In this document: piece after piece, positions 1-6,561 of the stretch | Layout: each line of letters starts with the position of its first letter | Numbering within the stretch: position 1 is the first letter of the stretch | Program-made: the position numbers and the translations under genes | NCBI GenBank assembly: GCA_012274205.1 | Contig: JAAOZY010000288.1 | Coordinates: 1-24,549, forward strand | Length of the DNA: 24,549 nt | Source of the DNA: Betaproteobacteria bacterium | Lineage (GTDB): Bacteria; Pseudomonadota; Gammaproteobacteria; Burkholderiales; SG8-39 | Direction: 5' to 3' | Notes under the pieces: model-generated | Told to the model about the DNA's origin: nothing | Databases searched by the model: none | The model's input: only the letters and a program-made list of their open reading frames with translations

Positions 1-555
1 CACCGGCCGGGGCAGGAATTCGGGCCGGGATGGCGGGGCCGGCCGGTGCAGCGCGAGCCGCGCCGGAATGACGACGACGGTATAGGCGGGCGGCGATGGC
101 TGGTAATAGCGCGTCGGGTAATAACTCGGATAGTAAGTCTTGCCATAGCTGACGTAACTGTCTTCTTGAGGCGGAGGCGGAGGCGGAGGGGAATAGCTGC
201 TGGCATCGACCGCTTGCGGGGCGGATTGCTGCTCCTGCAGTTGGGCTTCGAGTTCCGCTATCCTCGCTTCGAGTTCCTGCTGCCTGCGCGCGGCCTCGGC
301 GTCGCGCGCGTCGGTCCCGGCATCGACTTCCATTTCCGCTTCACGCGGCGCGGCTGCAGCGTCCGCTTGCGCGGGCTGTGCCGCGCGACTCCCCGTCGCC
401 AGCAGTTTCATGCCGCTCACCTTGGCCGGGTCCACGGGCGGGACGTCGGAAACCACGGTGCGTCCCTGCGCGTCTATCCATTTGTAGATATCGCCGGCGG
501 CGGGCGCGGGCGCCGCCGCCAGCAGCGCCAGCAGCGCGAGCAGGCGGGCACCCAC
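1..555 (-). CDS. DUF4124 domain-containing secreted protein (C-terminus beyond window)
   Basis: The minus frame is open from about 643 to the window edge. The best start is GTG at 555, giving a signal peptide (MGARLLALLALLAAAPAPAAG) with likely cleavage before DIYKW. Residues about 22-50 (GDIYKWIDAQGRTVVSDVPP) match the DUF4124 domain of beta- and gammaproteobacterial exported proteins. After it come an Ala/Glu/Gln-rich stretch near residues 85-108 that looks like coiled coil, a run of seven prolines, and a Tyr/Pro-rich tail (YYPSYYPTRYYQPSPP). At least 185 residues lie in the window and the stop is not reached. The family has no firm biochemical role; it is thought to act in the envelope. 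An earlier in-frame GTG at about 585 is possible but spoils the signal peptide. Confidence 0.75.
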   Translation of the reverse strand, partial: MGARLLALLALLAAAPAPAAGDIYKWIDAQGRTVVSDVPPVDPAKVSGMKLLATGSRAAQPAQADAAAAPREAEMEVDAGTDARDAEAARRQQELEARIAELEAQLQEQQSAPQAVDASSYSPPPPPPPQEDSYVSYGKTYYPSYYPTRYYQPSPPAYTVVVIPARLALHRPAPPSRPEFLPRPV

Positions 556-700
556 GCCGCTGCGCGCGGGCCGCGCAGCGGCCGCGCTGGAGTCGGGCAG
601 GTGCGGGGCGCGAAGCACGATGAAGTCGACCTGTAGTGGCTATCGATATACCCAAGTCTAGACGCGACCGCGCGCGGAATCTGTAACTTCTTGTAAGAGT

Positions 701-726
701 CCGTAACAGAAGTCCTTATGTTACGG
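701..726. repeat. Inverted repeat CCGTAAC / GTTACGG next to the 49-nt repeat
   Basis: CCGTAAC (701-707) and GTTACGG (720-726) form a perfect 7-bp stem with a 12-nt loop, just upstream of the 49-nt repeat. The string GTCCGTAACAGAA resembles the GTCTGTAACAAAA at the edge of the second repeat copy, so this may be a decayed fragment of the same family. The surrounding gap 556-853 holds no gene; I see only this hairpin, the repeat, and the ribosome binding site of the GST. Confidence 0.5.
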
Positions 727-732
727 GCCGAA

Positions 733-781
733 TTAGGGGAGCACGAGGGGAGGTATCCCCTCGCTTTGTTACCTACCCTAA
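733..781 (+). repeat. 49-nt palindromic dispersed repeat, copy 1
   Basis: The element is bounded by TTAGGG (733-738) and CCCTAA (776-781), which are inverted repeats. It carries an inner perfect 7-bp stem, CGAGGGG / CCCCTCG, around the loop AGGTAT. The reverse complement of 10840-10888 matches it at 44 of 49 positions with no gaps. It sits between two divergent gene starts, so it is not simply a terminator. It is REP-like in size and form; I cannot assign it to a named family. Confidence 0.85.
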
Positions 782-853
782 GCAGATGTTCGGTCCGCGC
801 CGCGCGCAGGAAGCCGCGCTACACTACGCCCGGTAGGCAATGGAGGAGTTCCG

Positions 854-1573
854 ATGATCGATTTGCATTACTGGCCCACGCCCAACGGCTGGAAGATATC
901 CATCATGCTGGAGGAGTGCGGCCTGCCTTATGCGCTCAAGCCGGTCAACATCGGGCGCGGCGAGCAGTTCAGCCCGGCGTTTCTCGCCATCAGCCCGAAC
1001 AATCGCATGCCCGCGATCGTCGATCACGATCCGCCGGGCGGCGGCGCGCCGGTCTCCGTGTTCGAGAGCGGCGCGATCCTGATTTATCTCGCCGAGAAGA
1101 CCGGGCGCTTCCTGCCCGCGGACTTGCGCGGCCGGCACGCGACGCTGCAGTGGCTGATGTGGCAGATGGGCGGGCTCGGCCCGATGGCGGGGCAGAACGG
1201 GCATTTCCTGCTGTATGCGCCGGAAAAGTTTCCCTATGCGCTGGAACGCTATGCGAAAGAGGTGAATCGCCTCTACGGCGTGCTCGACGCGCAGCTCGCG
1301 CGCACCGGCCGCTACGTCGCCGGGGGCGAGTACACGATCGCCGACATGGCGATCTTTCCCTGGGTCCGCACGCACAAGGCGCAGCAGATTGCGCTGGCCG
1401 AATTTCCGCAGGTCGAACGCTGGTACAAGCTGCTGTTCGAGCGTCCGGCGGTCAAGCGCGGCCTCGATCTAGGCAAGGCGCTGCGCCTGCCGAAGATGGA
1501 CGAGGAGGCGCGCAAGGCGCTGTTCGGGCAGACGGCGCAAAGCGTGCGCGCCGGCGCGCACAAGCCCGGCTGA
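854..1573 (+). CDS. Glutathione S-transferase, YfcG/YghU-like (Nu class)
   Basis: A 239-residue cytosolic GST. The N-terminal thioredoxin-fold half has TPNGWKISIMLEE (Thr9 and Asn11 match the glutathione-contact residues of E. coli YfcG), SPNNRMPAIVDHD and FESGAILIYLAEKTG. The helical half has GGLGPMAGQNGHF and YTIADMAIFPWV. These are hallmarks of the YfcG/Ure2p-like group, whose characterised members are glutathione-dependent disulfide reductases or peroxidases rather than classical conjugating enzymes. A strong Shine-Dalgarno (GGAGGAG at 841-847) precedes the ATG. The next gene starts 9 nt after the stop, so the two are probably co-transcribed. The physiological substrate is unknown. Confidence 0.93.
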   Translation: MIDLHYWPTPNGWKISIMLEECGLPYALKPVNIGRGEQFSPAFLAISPNNRMPAIVDHDPPGGGAPVSVFESGAILIYLAEKTGRFLPADLRGRHATLQWLMWQMGGLGPMAGQNGHFLLYAPEKFPYALERYAKEVNRLYGVLDAQLARTGRYVAGGEYTIADMAIFPWVRTHKAQQIALAEFPQVERWYKLLFERPAVKRGLDLGKALRLPKMDEEARKALFGQTAQSVRAGAHKPG

Positions 1574-1582
1574 GAAGCAGCC

Positions 1583-2191
1583 ATGATCGAATTCTTCTTC
1601 GACTGCTCCAGCCCGTGGACCTACCTCGCGTTCCACAACATCGGACCGCTCGCGGCCGAACTGGGCGCGGAGATACGCTGGCGCCCGATCCTGGTCGGCG
1701 GCGTGTTCAACAGCGTCAATCCCAGCGTCTATTTTTCGCGCGAGCATCCGGTGCCGGCGAAGCAGGCGTACCAATTGAAAGACATGCAGGACTGGGCGCG
1801 GCACAGCGGGCTCGCAATCAAGTTTCCGCCGACGGTGTTCCCGGTCAACAGCGTCAAGGCGATGCGCGGCTGCATCCTGCTCGAGCCGCAGGGCAGGCTG
1901 GTGGCGTTCGCGCGCGCCGCGTTCGAGCTCTACTGGGGCGAAGACCGCGACATCTCGAACGACGCGGTCCTCACCGAGGCCTGCGGCCGCGCGAACGTCG
2001 ACGCTGCGGCCCTGTTCGCGGGCATCGCGCGCCAGGACATCAAGGACGCGCTCAAGGCCAATACCGATGAACTGATACGCCGCGGCGGCTTCGGCTCGCC
2101 GACGCTGTTCGTCAACGGCGAGGACATGTATTTCGGCAACGACCGGCTGCCGCTGCTGCGCGACGCGCTGCGGCGCGGTGCGCGCAATTGA
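1583..2191 (+). CDS. 2-hydroxychromene-2-carboxylate isomerase-like protein (kappa GST / DsbA fold)
   Basis: A 202-residue member of the NahD/kappa-class GST family. The start MIEFFFDCSSPWTYLA places Ser10 at the usual glutathione-activating serine. The conserved end FGSPTLFVNGEDMYFGNDRL is typical of HCCA isomerases. NahD isomerises 2-hydroxychromene-2-carboxylate to trans-o-hydroxybenzylidenepyruvate in naphthalene breakdown, but most homologues are encoded outside such pathways, as here. Pairing with a YfcG-like GST 9 nt upstream suggests a shared glutathione-dependent role. I am confident of the family, not of the substrate. Confidence 0.9.
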   Translation: MIEFFFDCSSPWTYLAFHNIGPLAAELGAEIRWRPILVGGVFNSVNPSVYFSREHPVPAKQAYQLKDMQDWARHSGLAIKFPPTVFPVNSVKAMRGCILLEPQGRLVAFARAAFELYWGEDRDISNDAVLTEACGRANVDAAALFAGIARQDIKDALKANTDELIRRGGFGSPTLFVNGEDMYFGNDRLPLLRDALRRGARN

Positions 2192-2296
2192 AGCGCAGCT
2201 GCTGCGACCGTGTTTGCACGTGTAAGCCGCACGTGTTGCGGCGTCGGAGTAGACTGAAACCCGGTCAACGGTGAACCTTGATAAAGGAAGCAGGAC

Positions 2297-2485
2297 ATGC
2301 GACTCGAATACGGTGGAATACTGGGGCTGCTGATCCTGGCAGGCGATGTCTGGGCCATCCTCAATGTGTTCCAGAGCAGCGTCCCCAATGGCACCAAGCT
2401 GGTTTGGACGCTGGTCATACTTCTGCTGCCCCTGCTTGGGCTCGTGCTGTGGTTTTTTCTCGGGCCGCGCGGCAAAGTCGCTTGA
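2297..2485 (+). CDS. Small two-helix membrane protein, PLDc_N-like
   Basis: A 62-residue protein with two hydrophobic helices (about residues 7-25 and 36-55) joined by a short loop (FQSSVPNGTKLVW) and ending in LGPRGKVA. This matches the phospholipase D nuclease N-terminal (PLDc_N) small-protein family, found alone or ahead of cardiolipin synthases; it has no catalytic HKD motif. An AAAGGAAG ribosome site lies about 8 nt before the ATG. Its function is unknown. The gene converges on the ferredoxin reductase gene, with 27 nt between stops and a weak AGCGC/GCGCT hairpin in the gap. Confidence 0.75.
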   Translation: MRLEYGGILGLLILAGDVWAILNVFQSSVPNGTKLVWTLVILLLPLLGLVLWFFLGPRGKVA

Positions 2486-2512
2486 CGCTAGCGCGCCAGC
2501 GCTCCCCGCAGT

Positions 2513-3862
2513 TCAGTTCTGGCCGAGGAGTTCGAGCATCGCGCCGACATCGACGATTTTGTCGCGCGGGGCGCCGCGGCGCGCGCCGCGCGCCGTTTCC
2601 ACTTCGTCGAGTTGCTTCCAGTCGCTGAACGAGACCGGCCGCACGCCGCGATCGCGCAGCAGCTCGAGGATCGCATCGCGCCCGGGAAGCGCGCGCGGCG
2701 CAAGGTTCGCGGCGTCCGCTGCCATGAGCCTGACCACCTCGGCGGAGGCGCGCTTGTGCTCGCCGATCAGCCCCTGCGGCCCGCTGCGCGCCCAGCCGAC
2801 GACGTATTCCCCGGCGATTGCCGCGCGTGTCAGCGCATCGACCACGCGCCCGCCTGCGTTGGCGATGACGCGCGCCTTCTCGTCGTAGGGGACGCCCTCG
2901 ATGCGTTCCGCGGCGTAGCCGATTGCGGGCAGCACCATACCGACCTCGAGCAGTTCGAATTCGCCGCTGCCGCGCGCGGTGATCGAGCCGTCGGGGCGCG
3001 TTTCGAGGCGGTTCTTCTCCAGGCGCAGGCCCGCCACCTTGCCGGCTGCGTCGGCGAAAATCTCGGTGGGTGAAACGAGAAAGCGCAGGTGCAGTTTCTT
3101 GGCGTCTTTGCGCGGCGTGCGCGCGGCATAGGCGCGCAGCAGCTTCAGGTTCTGGTCGGCTTCAGCCTTGCCCGTCGATTCCGCGCAGCCTTCGAGTTCG
3201 CGTGCGTCGACCACCGGGTCTGCTGTTTCCATCCGGCCCAGCTCTTTCAGCTCGGCCGGCGAAAATGCGGCCTGCGCCGGCCCGCGCCGCCCGAGGATGA
3301 ACACTTCGCGCACGCGGCTCGTGCGCAGGACTTCGAGCGCGTGCGCGGCGACGTCGGTCGCCTCCAGCTCGGCCCCGGAGCGCAGCAGCACCCGCGCGGC
3401 GTCGACGGCGACGTTGCCGTTGCCGATGACGGCGACGCGCTCGACCGACAGGTCGATCTGCGCCTTGCGGTAGTCCGGATGCCCGTTGTACCAGCCGACG
3501 AACACCGTGGCCGGCGTGCAGCGCGCGATGCCTTCTCCCGCTATGCCGAGGCGGCGGTCGGCTTCATTGCCGGTGGCGTAGACGATCTGATCATAGTGCC
3601 GGCGCAAGTCCTCGACCGTCAGGTCGCGCCCGAGGCGCACATTGCCGATGAAGCGGAAGGCAGGCCGCGCCGCGGTCGCCGCGAACACGCGCGCAACGGT
3701 TTTGATCTTCTGGTGGTCGGGGGCGACGCCGCCGCGCACCAGTCCGTACGGAGTGGGGAGCCGGTCGAACAGGTCGACCTGGACTGTCGTGTCGGTCCGC
3801 TTGAGCAGCGCCTCCGCGGCGTAGAAGCCGGCGGGGCCGGAACCGACAATCGCAACACGCAT
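2513..3862 (-). CDS. Ferredoxin/adrenodoxin-type NADP+ reductase (FprA-like flavoprotein)
   Basis: A 449-residue FAD- and NADP(H)-binding enzyme that should move electrons between NADPH and a ferredoxin. It starts MRVAIVGSGPAGFYAAEALL (FAD Rossmann motif GxGxxG). A second nucleotide site, VAVIGNGNVAVDAARVLL, has the GxGNVAxDxAR pattern of the adrenodoxin reductase/FprA family. The motif GWARSGPQGLIGEHKRAS near the C-terminus is also diagnostic. I prefer the ATG at 3862 over an upstream in-frame start at 3889, because AGGAAAAG lies just before it and the Rossmann fold begins at once. It follows the TlpA-like gene by 86 nt on the same strand. The ferredoxin partner is not evident; AorA, 14 kb away, is only a guess. 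Confidence 0.92.
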   Translation of the reverse strand: MRVAIVGSGPAGFYAAEALLKRTDTTVQVDLFDRLPTPYGLVRGGVAPDHQKIKTVARVFAATAARPAFRFIGNVRLGRDLTVEDLRRHYDQIVYATGNEADRRLGIAGEGIARCTPATVFVGWYNGHPDYRKAQIDLSVERVAVIGNGNVAVDAARVLLRSGAELEATDVAAHALEVLRTSRVREVFILGRRGPAQAAFSPAELKELGRMETADPVVDARELEGCAESTGKAEADQNLKLLRAYAARTPRKDAKKLHLRFLVSPTEIFADAAGKVAGLRLEKNRLETRPDGSITARGSGEFELLEVGMVLPAIGYAAERIEGVPYDEKARVIANAGGRVVDALTRAAIAGEYVVGWARSGPQGLIGEHKRASAEVVRLMAADAANLAPRALPGRDAILELLRDRGVRPVSFSDWKQLDEVETARGARRGAPRDKIVDVGAMLELLGQN

Positions 3863-3948
3863 GACTTTTCCTGGAACGAACACGCACACCCGGTCCGAAT
3901 CTTACACGCTAGTGCGCGCCCGTCGAACGAAGCGCCCCGCTGCGCCCT

Positions 3949-4764
3949 TCACTTCGCCGCGCGCGGGCGCAGCCGGTCGAGCTTGCTCGCCAGCGCGCCG
4001 GTGCTCAGCTGGCCCACGTGGGTATCGACCAGGCGTCCGCCGGCGTTGTAGAACAGGGTGGTCGGCAGGCCCCCGGAGCCGACTTCGGGGCCGAGGCGCG
4101 CGCCCGCGTCCAGCACTACGTTGTCGAGCACGAGCCCGGCCGCGCGCAGATAGACCTGGACCGTCGCCGCGTTCTCGCCCTGGTTGGCGAAGACGAAGCG
4201 CAATCCCGGCTCCTGCTTTTGCGCCGCGGCAAGCAGCGGCATTTCGCGGCGGCAGGGCGGACACCAGGTCGCCCATAAATTGATCACCAGCGGCTTGCCG
4301 CCGGCGAGGCGGTTGAGGTCCACCGGTTCGCCGCCGAGCGTAGTCAGCGGCGCCTTGGGCAGGGTGGTGTTCTGCATCAGCGCAACCGCGCCGAACACGC
4401 CGCCCCACAGCAGTGCGCCTGCCGCCAGCCCCCAGCCCAGCGGTCGGCGCAGTGTCGCGCTGCGCCAGCCATGCAGCATCGCCACCAGCAGCGCCGCCGC
4501 CGCGCCGGCCCAAAGGGTGAAGCCGCCGTCGCGCAGGTCGAGCATGCCCCAGGGCGCGTCGCGGTAGCTGTCGAACCAGATGGCGACATAGACAATGCGC
4601 GCGGCCACCAGCCCTGCGAGCAGCATGTCCGCGAGGACCTCGCCGATGCCGGTGTTGCTGGCGCGCCCGGCCAGGCGGCCCACCGCCGCGGCGACCAGAA
4701 GTGCAGCCAGTGTAAGGAACAGCGCGAGCGGTAACGACAGCGGGCCGAGATTCACCGTGAGCAT
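3949..4764 (-). CDS. TlpA-family thiol:disulfide oxidoreductase with N-terminal Lgt-like membrane domain
   Basis: A 271-residue fusion. Residues about 1-130 are a multi-helix membrane region; the stretch AARIVYVAIWFDSYRDAPW followed by LRDGGFTLWAG resembles part of prolipoprotein diacylglyceryl transferase (Lgt), but it is too short for a complete enzyme. Residues about 133-271 are a thioredoxin-fold domain with the redox motif WATWCPPCRREMP, the typical LPTTLFY cis-Pro region, and GQLSTGAL near the end. TlpA-like proteins reduce disulfides in the periplasm, for example in cytochrome maturation, and the membrane part probably acts as anchor or electron input. The start is the ATG at 4764, with no strong Shine-Dalgarno. 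It is divergent from the small membrane protein at 4862. Confidence 0.88.
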   Translation of the reverse strand: MLTVNLGPLSLPLALFLTLAALLVAAAVGRLAGRASNTGIGEVLADMLLAGLVAARIVYVAIWFDSYRDAPWGMLDLRDGGFTLWAGAAAALLVAMLHGWRSATLRRPLGWGLAAGALLWGGVFGAVALMQNTTLPKAPLTTLGGEPVDLNRLAGGKPLVINLWATWCPPCRREMPLLAAAQKQEPGLRFVFANQGENAATVQVYLRAAGLVLDNVVLDAGARLGPEVGSGGLPTTLFYNAGGRLVDTHVGQLSTGALASKLDRLRPRAAK

Positions 4765-4861
4765 GACCGCTATGGTAACGGATCAGGGCGCGTGCGGAGC
4801 GCCCATCGCGAGTTCAGGCCCAGCCTGTCCGGCCTAGCTATGAACGTACGCGGAGTCGCGC

Positions 4862-5365
4862 ATGGTTTTTGACCTCAGTGTTGCCGTGACATGGATCTTG
4901 CTCCTGGCATTGTTTCCGATCGCGTTCTTCTGGCTGCGGCGTGCGTGGCGAATTTTCGCGCGTCGCGATTTCTCCGAAGTGGCGCTCAAGCGCGGCGAAC
5001 CGCCCGCAGGCGCGGACAAATTCGCTCCCTATACCGGGGTCATCAACCTGGTTTGCGGCGCGGTGATCGTCTACACCATATTCGGCGTGATCGTGCTGGG
5101 GATGGCTTTCGACGCCTGGAGCGCCATCGCCGGAATCACCATCTGGGGCAAATTCATCGCGGACTTCATTCTCAGCCGCCACGCGCATCCGATCGGGGCG
5201 GGCAGGAAATCCTGCGCTGCGCAGCGGCCGGCATCAGCCCCGGCCGGGCGCGACGCCCGCCGTCATCAAATCCCTCGCCTCGACCCGGGCGAAGTTCATG
5301 AACTCGCGCGCAACCGGCGACAGGTGTTTTCCTGCACGATAGGCAAGGTGCCAGTGGTTCTGTAG
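4862..5365 (+). CDS. Unrecognised small membrane protein; tail overlaps the LysR gene
   Basis: A 167-residue reading frame. Residues 1-115 are convincing: an N-terminal helix (LSVAVTWILLLALFPIAFFW), a basic segment, and two further hydrophobic helices ending at FIADFILS. From about residue 120 the sequence turns into Arg/Ala/Pro-rich text without membrane character, and its last 132 nt run antisense through the end of the LysR gene (stop at 5234). This looks like loss of the natural stop or a frameshift near 5190-5230. The start has GCGGAG about 6 nt upstream. I do not recognise the family. Confidence 0.55.
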   Translation: MVFDLSVAVTWILLLALFPIAFFWLRRAWRIFARRDFSEVALKRGEPPAGADKFAPYTGVINLVCGAVIVYTIFGVIVLGMAFDAWSAIAGITIWGKFIADFILSRHAHPIGAGRKSCAAQRPASAPAGRDARRHQIPRLDPGEVHELARNRRQVFSCTIGKVPVVL

Positions 5366-6187
5366 CGGAAAACCGTCGACATCGAGGCAAACAAGCCGCG
5401 ATGCGCCGGCTTCCAAACCAAGCGTAAAGCGCGACATGATGGCGATGCCCAGACCCGCGAGTATGGCTTCCTTGATGGCCTCGTCGGTATTGAGTTCCAT
5501 GCGGACTTTCGGGCTGAGCCCGTGCTGCTCGAACAGCTTTTCCGCCAGCAGCCGCGTTCCGGAGCCGGGTTCGCGCATGAGAAAAGGCTCGGCAGCGATG
5601 CGTGCGAAGCCGATCCGGCGCTCGTGCGCGAGCGCGTGGTCGTCGCGCGCGAACACCACCAGCGGATTGGGCAGCAGCGCCTGACTCACGATGTCCTCGC
5701 GCTCGATGGGCGCGGCGAAGATGTACAGGTCGTCTTCGTTGTTGGCGAGCCGCTCGATCAGCGCCTGCCGGTTGCGCGTCTCCAGCGACACCTGCACCGC
5801 GGGGTAGCGCCGGATGAAGGCGCCGAGCAGGCGCGGGGCGAAATACTTGCCGGCCGAGGACACGGCCAGGCGCAGATGCCCGTTGTCCAGCGCGCGCAGC
5901 CCGTTCAAGGCTTCCTCCAGCGAGGAGAGCGCGCGGAATACTTCGCCGCAGCCGGCGTACAGGCGCTCTCCCGCGTCGGTGAGGAAGATGCGCCTGCCGA
6001 CCTGTTCGAACAGGGGCAGTCCCACCGTCTGCGTGAGTTTCTTGATCTGGACCGACGCCGTCGGCTGGGCCATATTGAGTTCCTGCGCCGCGCGGCTGAA
6101 GTTCCCGAGGCGCGCGCTCGCCTCGAATAAGCGAAGTTGTGGCAGTGTTCCGTGCTTGAGATAGCGCCGGATATTGGTTTGCAGCAT
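5234..6187 (-). CDS. LysR-type transcriptional regulator (CbbR-like)
   Basis: A 317-residue LysR regulator. The winged helix-turn-helix spans about residues 15-74 (FSRAAQELNMAQPTASVQIK, then LFEQVGRRIFLTDAGE). The effector domain runs from about residue 90 to 305 (HLRLAVSSAGKYFAPRLLG, EPFLMREPGSGTR, AILAGLGIAIMS), nearest in style to the CbbR group. The start is ATG 6187, because AGGAGGAA (6193-6200) sits ideally before it; an upstream in-frame start at 6247 would run through leader hairpins. Its leader carries a yybP-ykoY riboswitch and a start-codon hairpin. It is divergent from a P-type ATPase and probably regulates it and itself through the inverted repeats at 6491-6561. The effector ligand is unknown. 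Confidence 0.93.
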   Translation of the reverse strand: MLQTNIRRYLKHGTLPQLRLFEASARLGNFSRAAQELNMAQPTASVQIKKLTQTVGLPLFEQVGRRIFLTDAGERLYAGCGEVFRALSSLEEALNGLRALDNGHLRLAVSSAGKYFAPRLLGAFIRRYPAVQVSLETRNRQALIERLANNEDDLYIFAAPIEREDIVSQALLPNPLVVFARDDHALAHERRIGFARIAAEPFLMREPGSGTRLLAEKLFEQHGLSPKVRMELNTDEAIKEAILAGLGIAIMSRFTLGLEAGASRLVCLDVDGFPLQNHWHLAYRAGKHLSPVAREFMNFARVEARDLMTAGVAPGRG

Positions 6188-6224
6188 GGCGATTCCTCCT
6201 GGGTCGGTTGCCAACCCGCCATGC
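6184..6224 (-). promoter_or_regulatory. Start-codon-sequestering hairpin in the LysR leader
   Basis: On the minus strand GCATGGCG (6224-6217) is perfectly complementary to CGCCATGC (6191-6184), which contains the LysR ATG (6187-6185). Inside is a second stem, GGTTGG / CCGACC with loop CAA (6216-6202), leaving the Shine-Dalgarno AGGAGGAA (6200-6193) in an internal loop. This can block initiation and is a natural expression platform for the riboswitch upstream. Confidence 0.7.
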
Positions 6225-6235
6225 CCTGAATGCAC

Positions 6236-6265
6236 AGCGGCCTTCACCTCTGGATGAAGGCCGCT
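6236..6265 (-). promoter_or_regulatory. Leader hairpin between aptamer and LysR start
   Basis: AGCGGCCTTCA (6236-6246) and TGAAGGCCGCT (6255-6265) form a perfect 11-bp stem with an 8-nt loop. There is no T-tract on either side, so it is not a classical terminator. Its CCTTCA arm could also pair with GTGAAGG at 6277-6283, so it may exchange partners with the anti-P1 hairpin of the riboswitch. Confidence 0.65.
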
Positions 6266-6275
6266 GGCGAAACCG

Positions 6276-6300
6276 GACCTTCACCCTGTGGGCAAAGGTC
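6276..6300 (-). promoter_or_regulatory. Candidate anti-P1 hairpin of the Mn2+ riboswitch
   Basis: In the LysR leader, GACCTT (6300-6295) pairs with AAGGTC (6281-6276), helped by an inner CCC/GGG stem. The first arm is also the 3' strand of aptamer helix P1 (CCTTTG), so this hairpin and a folded aptamer exclude each other, as expected for a switching platform. Confidence 0.65.
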
Positions 6301-6404
6301 TTGCTTGCACGCTGTCGATGCGATGCCGGCGCGACCGGGGCCGTAAGCCCGTATTGACGATCGCGCCACGGCGGCCACCGGCCACCGAAGCTACTCCCCT
6401 TTGG
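6293..6404 (-). ncRNA. yybP-ykoY: yybP-ykoY manganese riboswitch aptamer
   Basis: Read on the minus strand, the element begins CAAAGGGGAGTAGC and ends GCAAGCAAGACCTTTG; both strings are the conserved flanks of the yybP-ykoY family. P1 is CAAAGG (6403-6398) with CCTTTG (6298-6293). P2 is CGGTGGCC with GGCCGCCG around a 3-nt loop. P3 is GGCGCGA with TCGCGCC and contains the conserved loop ATCGTCAATAC plus an inner CGGGC/GCCCG stem. P4 is GCATCGC with GCGTGC. The family binds Mn2+ and normally controls Mn2+ exporters (MntP, Alx/TerC, GDT1-type proteins, P-type ATPases). Here the downstream gene on the same strand is a LysR regulator. Confidence 0.94.
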
Positions 6405-6409
6405 AGGGG

Positions 6410-6428
6410 CGCCCCGGCTTGCGCCGGG
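6410..6428 (-). promoter_or_regulatory. Hairpin at the 5' end of the LysR leader
   Basis: CCCGGC (6413-6418) and GCCGGG (6423-6428) with loop TTGC form a stable stem near the start of the predicted transcript. A neighbouring alternative stem, CCCCT with AGGGG (around 6396-6410), would use bases of the aptamer's GGGGAGTAG and so compete with aptamer folding. Confidence 0.55.
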
Positions 6429-6440
6429 ACACACACTTCA

Positions 6441-6469
6441 TTTATAGCAGAGAGCGTCCGGCGTATCAA
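6441..6469 (-). promoter_or_regulatory. Sigma70 promoter of the riboswitch-LysR transcript
   Basis: On the minus strand TTGATA (6469-6464) is followed, after exactly 17 nt, by TATAAA (6446-6441). Both hexamers are close to consensus. The predicted start near 6434 gives a leader of about 247 nt holding the aptamer and hairpins before the LysR ATG. Confidence 0.8.
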
Positions 6470-6490
6470 GGCGCGCGAGCGCAATCCAGC

Positions 6491-6516
6491 CATTACGGTT
6501 CGTAATGCCAGTCATT
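6491..6516. promoter_or_regulatory. Operator-like inverted repeats, site 1
   Basis: CATTAC (6491-6496), 5 nt, GTAATG (6502-6507), 5 nt, CATTgc (6513-6518): half-sites alternate in direction every 11 bp. The core TTACGGTTCGTAA fits the T-N11-A pattern of LysR-type sites. The centre, 6499, is about 65 bp upstream of the predicted LysR transcript start, the usual position for LysR recognition sites. Confidence 0.65.
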
Positions 6517-6544
6517 GCCGATTCGCCTCCAGGCCGCGCGTTTT

Positions 6545-6561
6545 GTAATGCAAGCCATTAC
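6545..6561. promoter_or_regulatory. Operator-like inverted repeat, site 2
   Basis: GTAATG (6545-6550), 5 nt, CATTAC (6556-6561), extended to TTTGTAATG/CATTACAAA (6542-6564). It uses the same hexamers as site 1, centred 54 bp away (about five helical turns), and lies between the regulator promoter and the ATPase start. A weak -10-like CATACT at 6595-6600 may serve the ATPase. Confidence 0.6.

Noticed and set aside
46..636. Plus-strand open frame of 196 codons at the left edge
   Set aside because: It is the exact antisense frame of the DUF4124 protein, which has a signal peptide and a recognisable domain.
718..2070. Open frame of 450 codons across the GST and isomerase genes
   Set aside because: It is a different frame over two well-recognised genes, with Arg/Ala-rich low-complexity translation, and it begins inside the 49-nt repeat region.
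6293..6404. Riboswitch assigned to the divergent ATPase
   Set aside because: The conserved strings and helices read correctly only on the minus strand, and the promoter points toward LysR. The ATPase transcript would not contain the aptamer.
5172..6434. Longer minus-strand frame of 420 codons over LysR and its leader
   Set aside because: It is out of frame with the LysR HTH domain and crosses the riboswitch hairpins.
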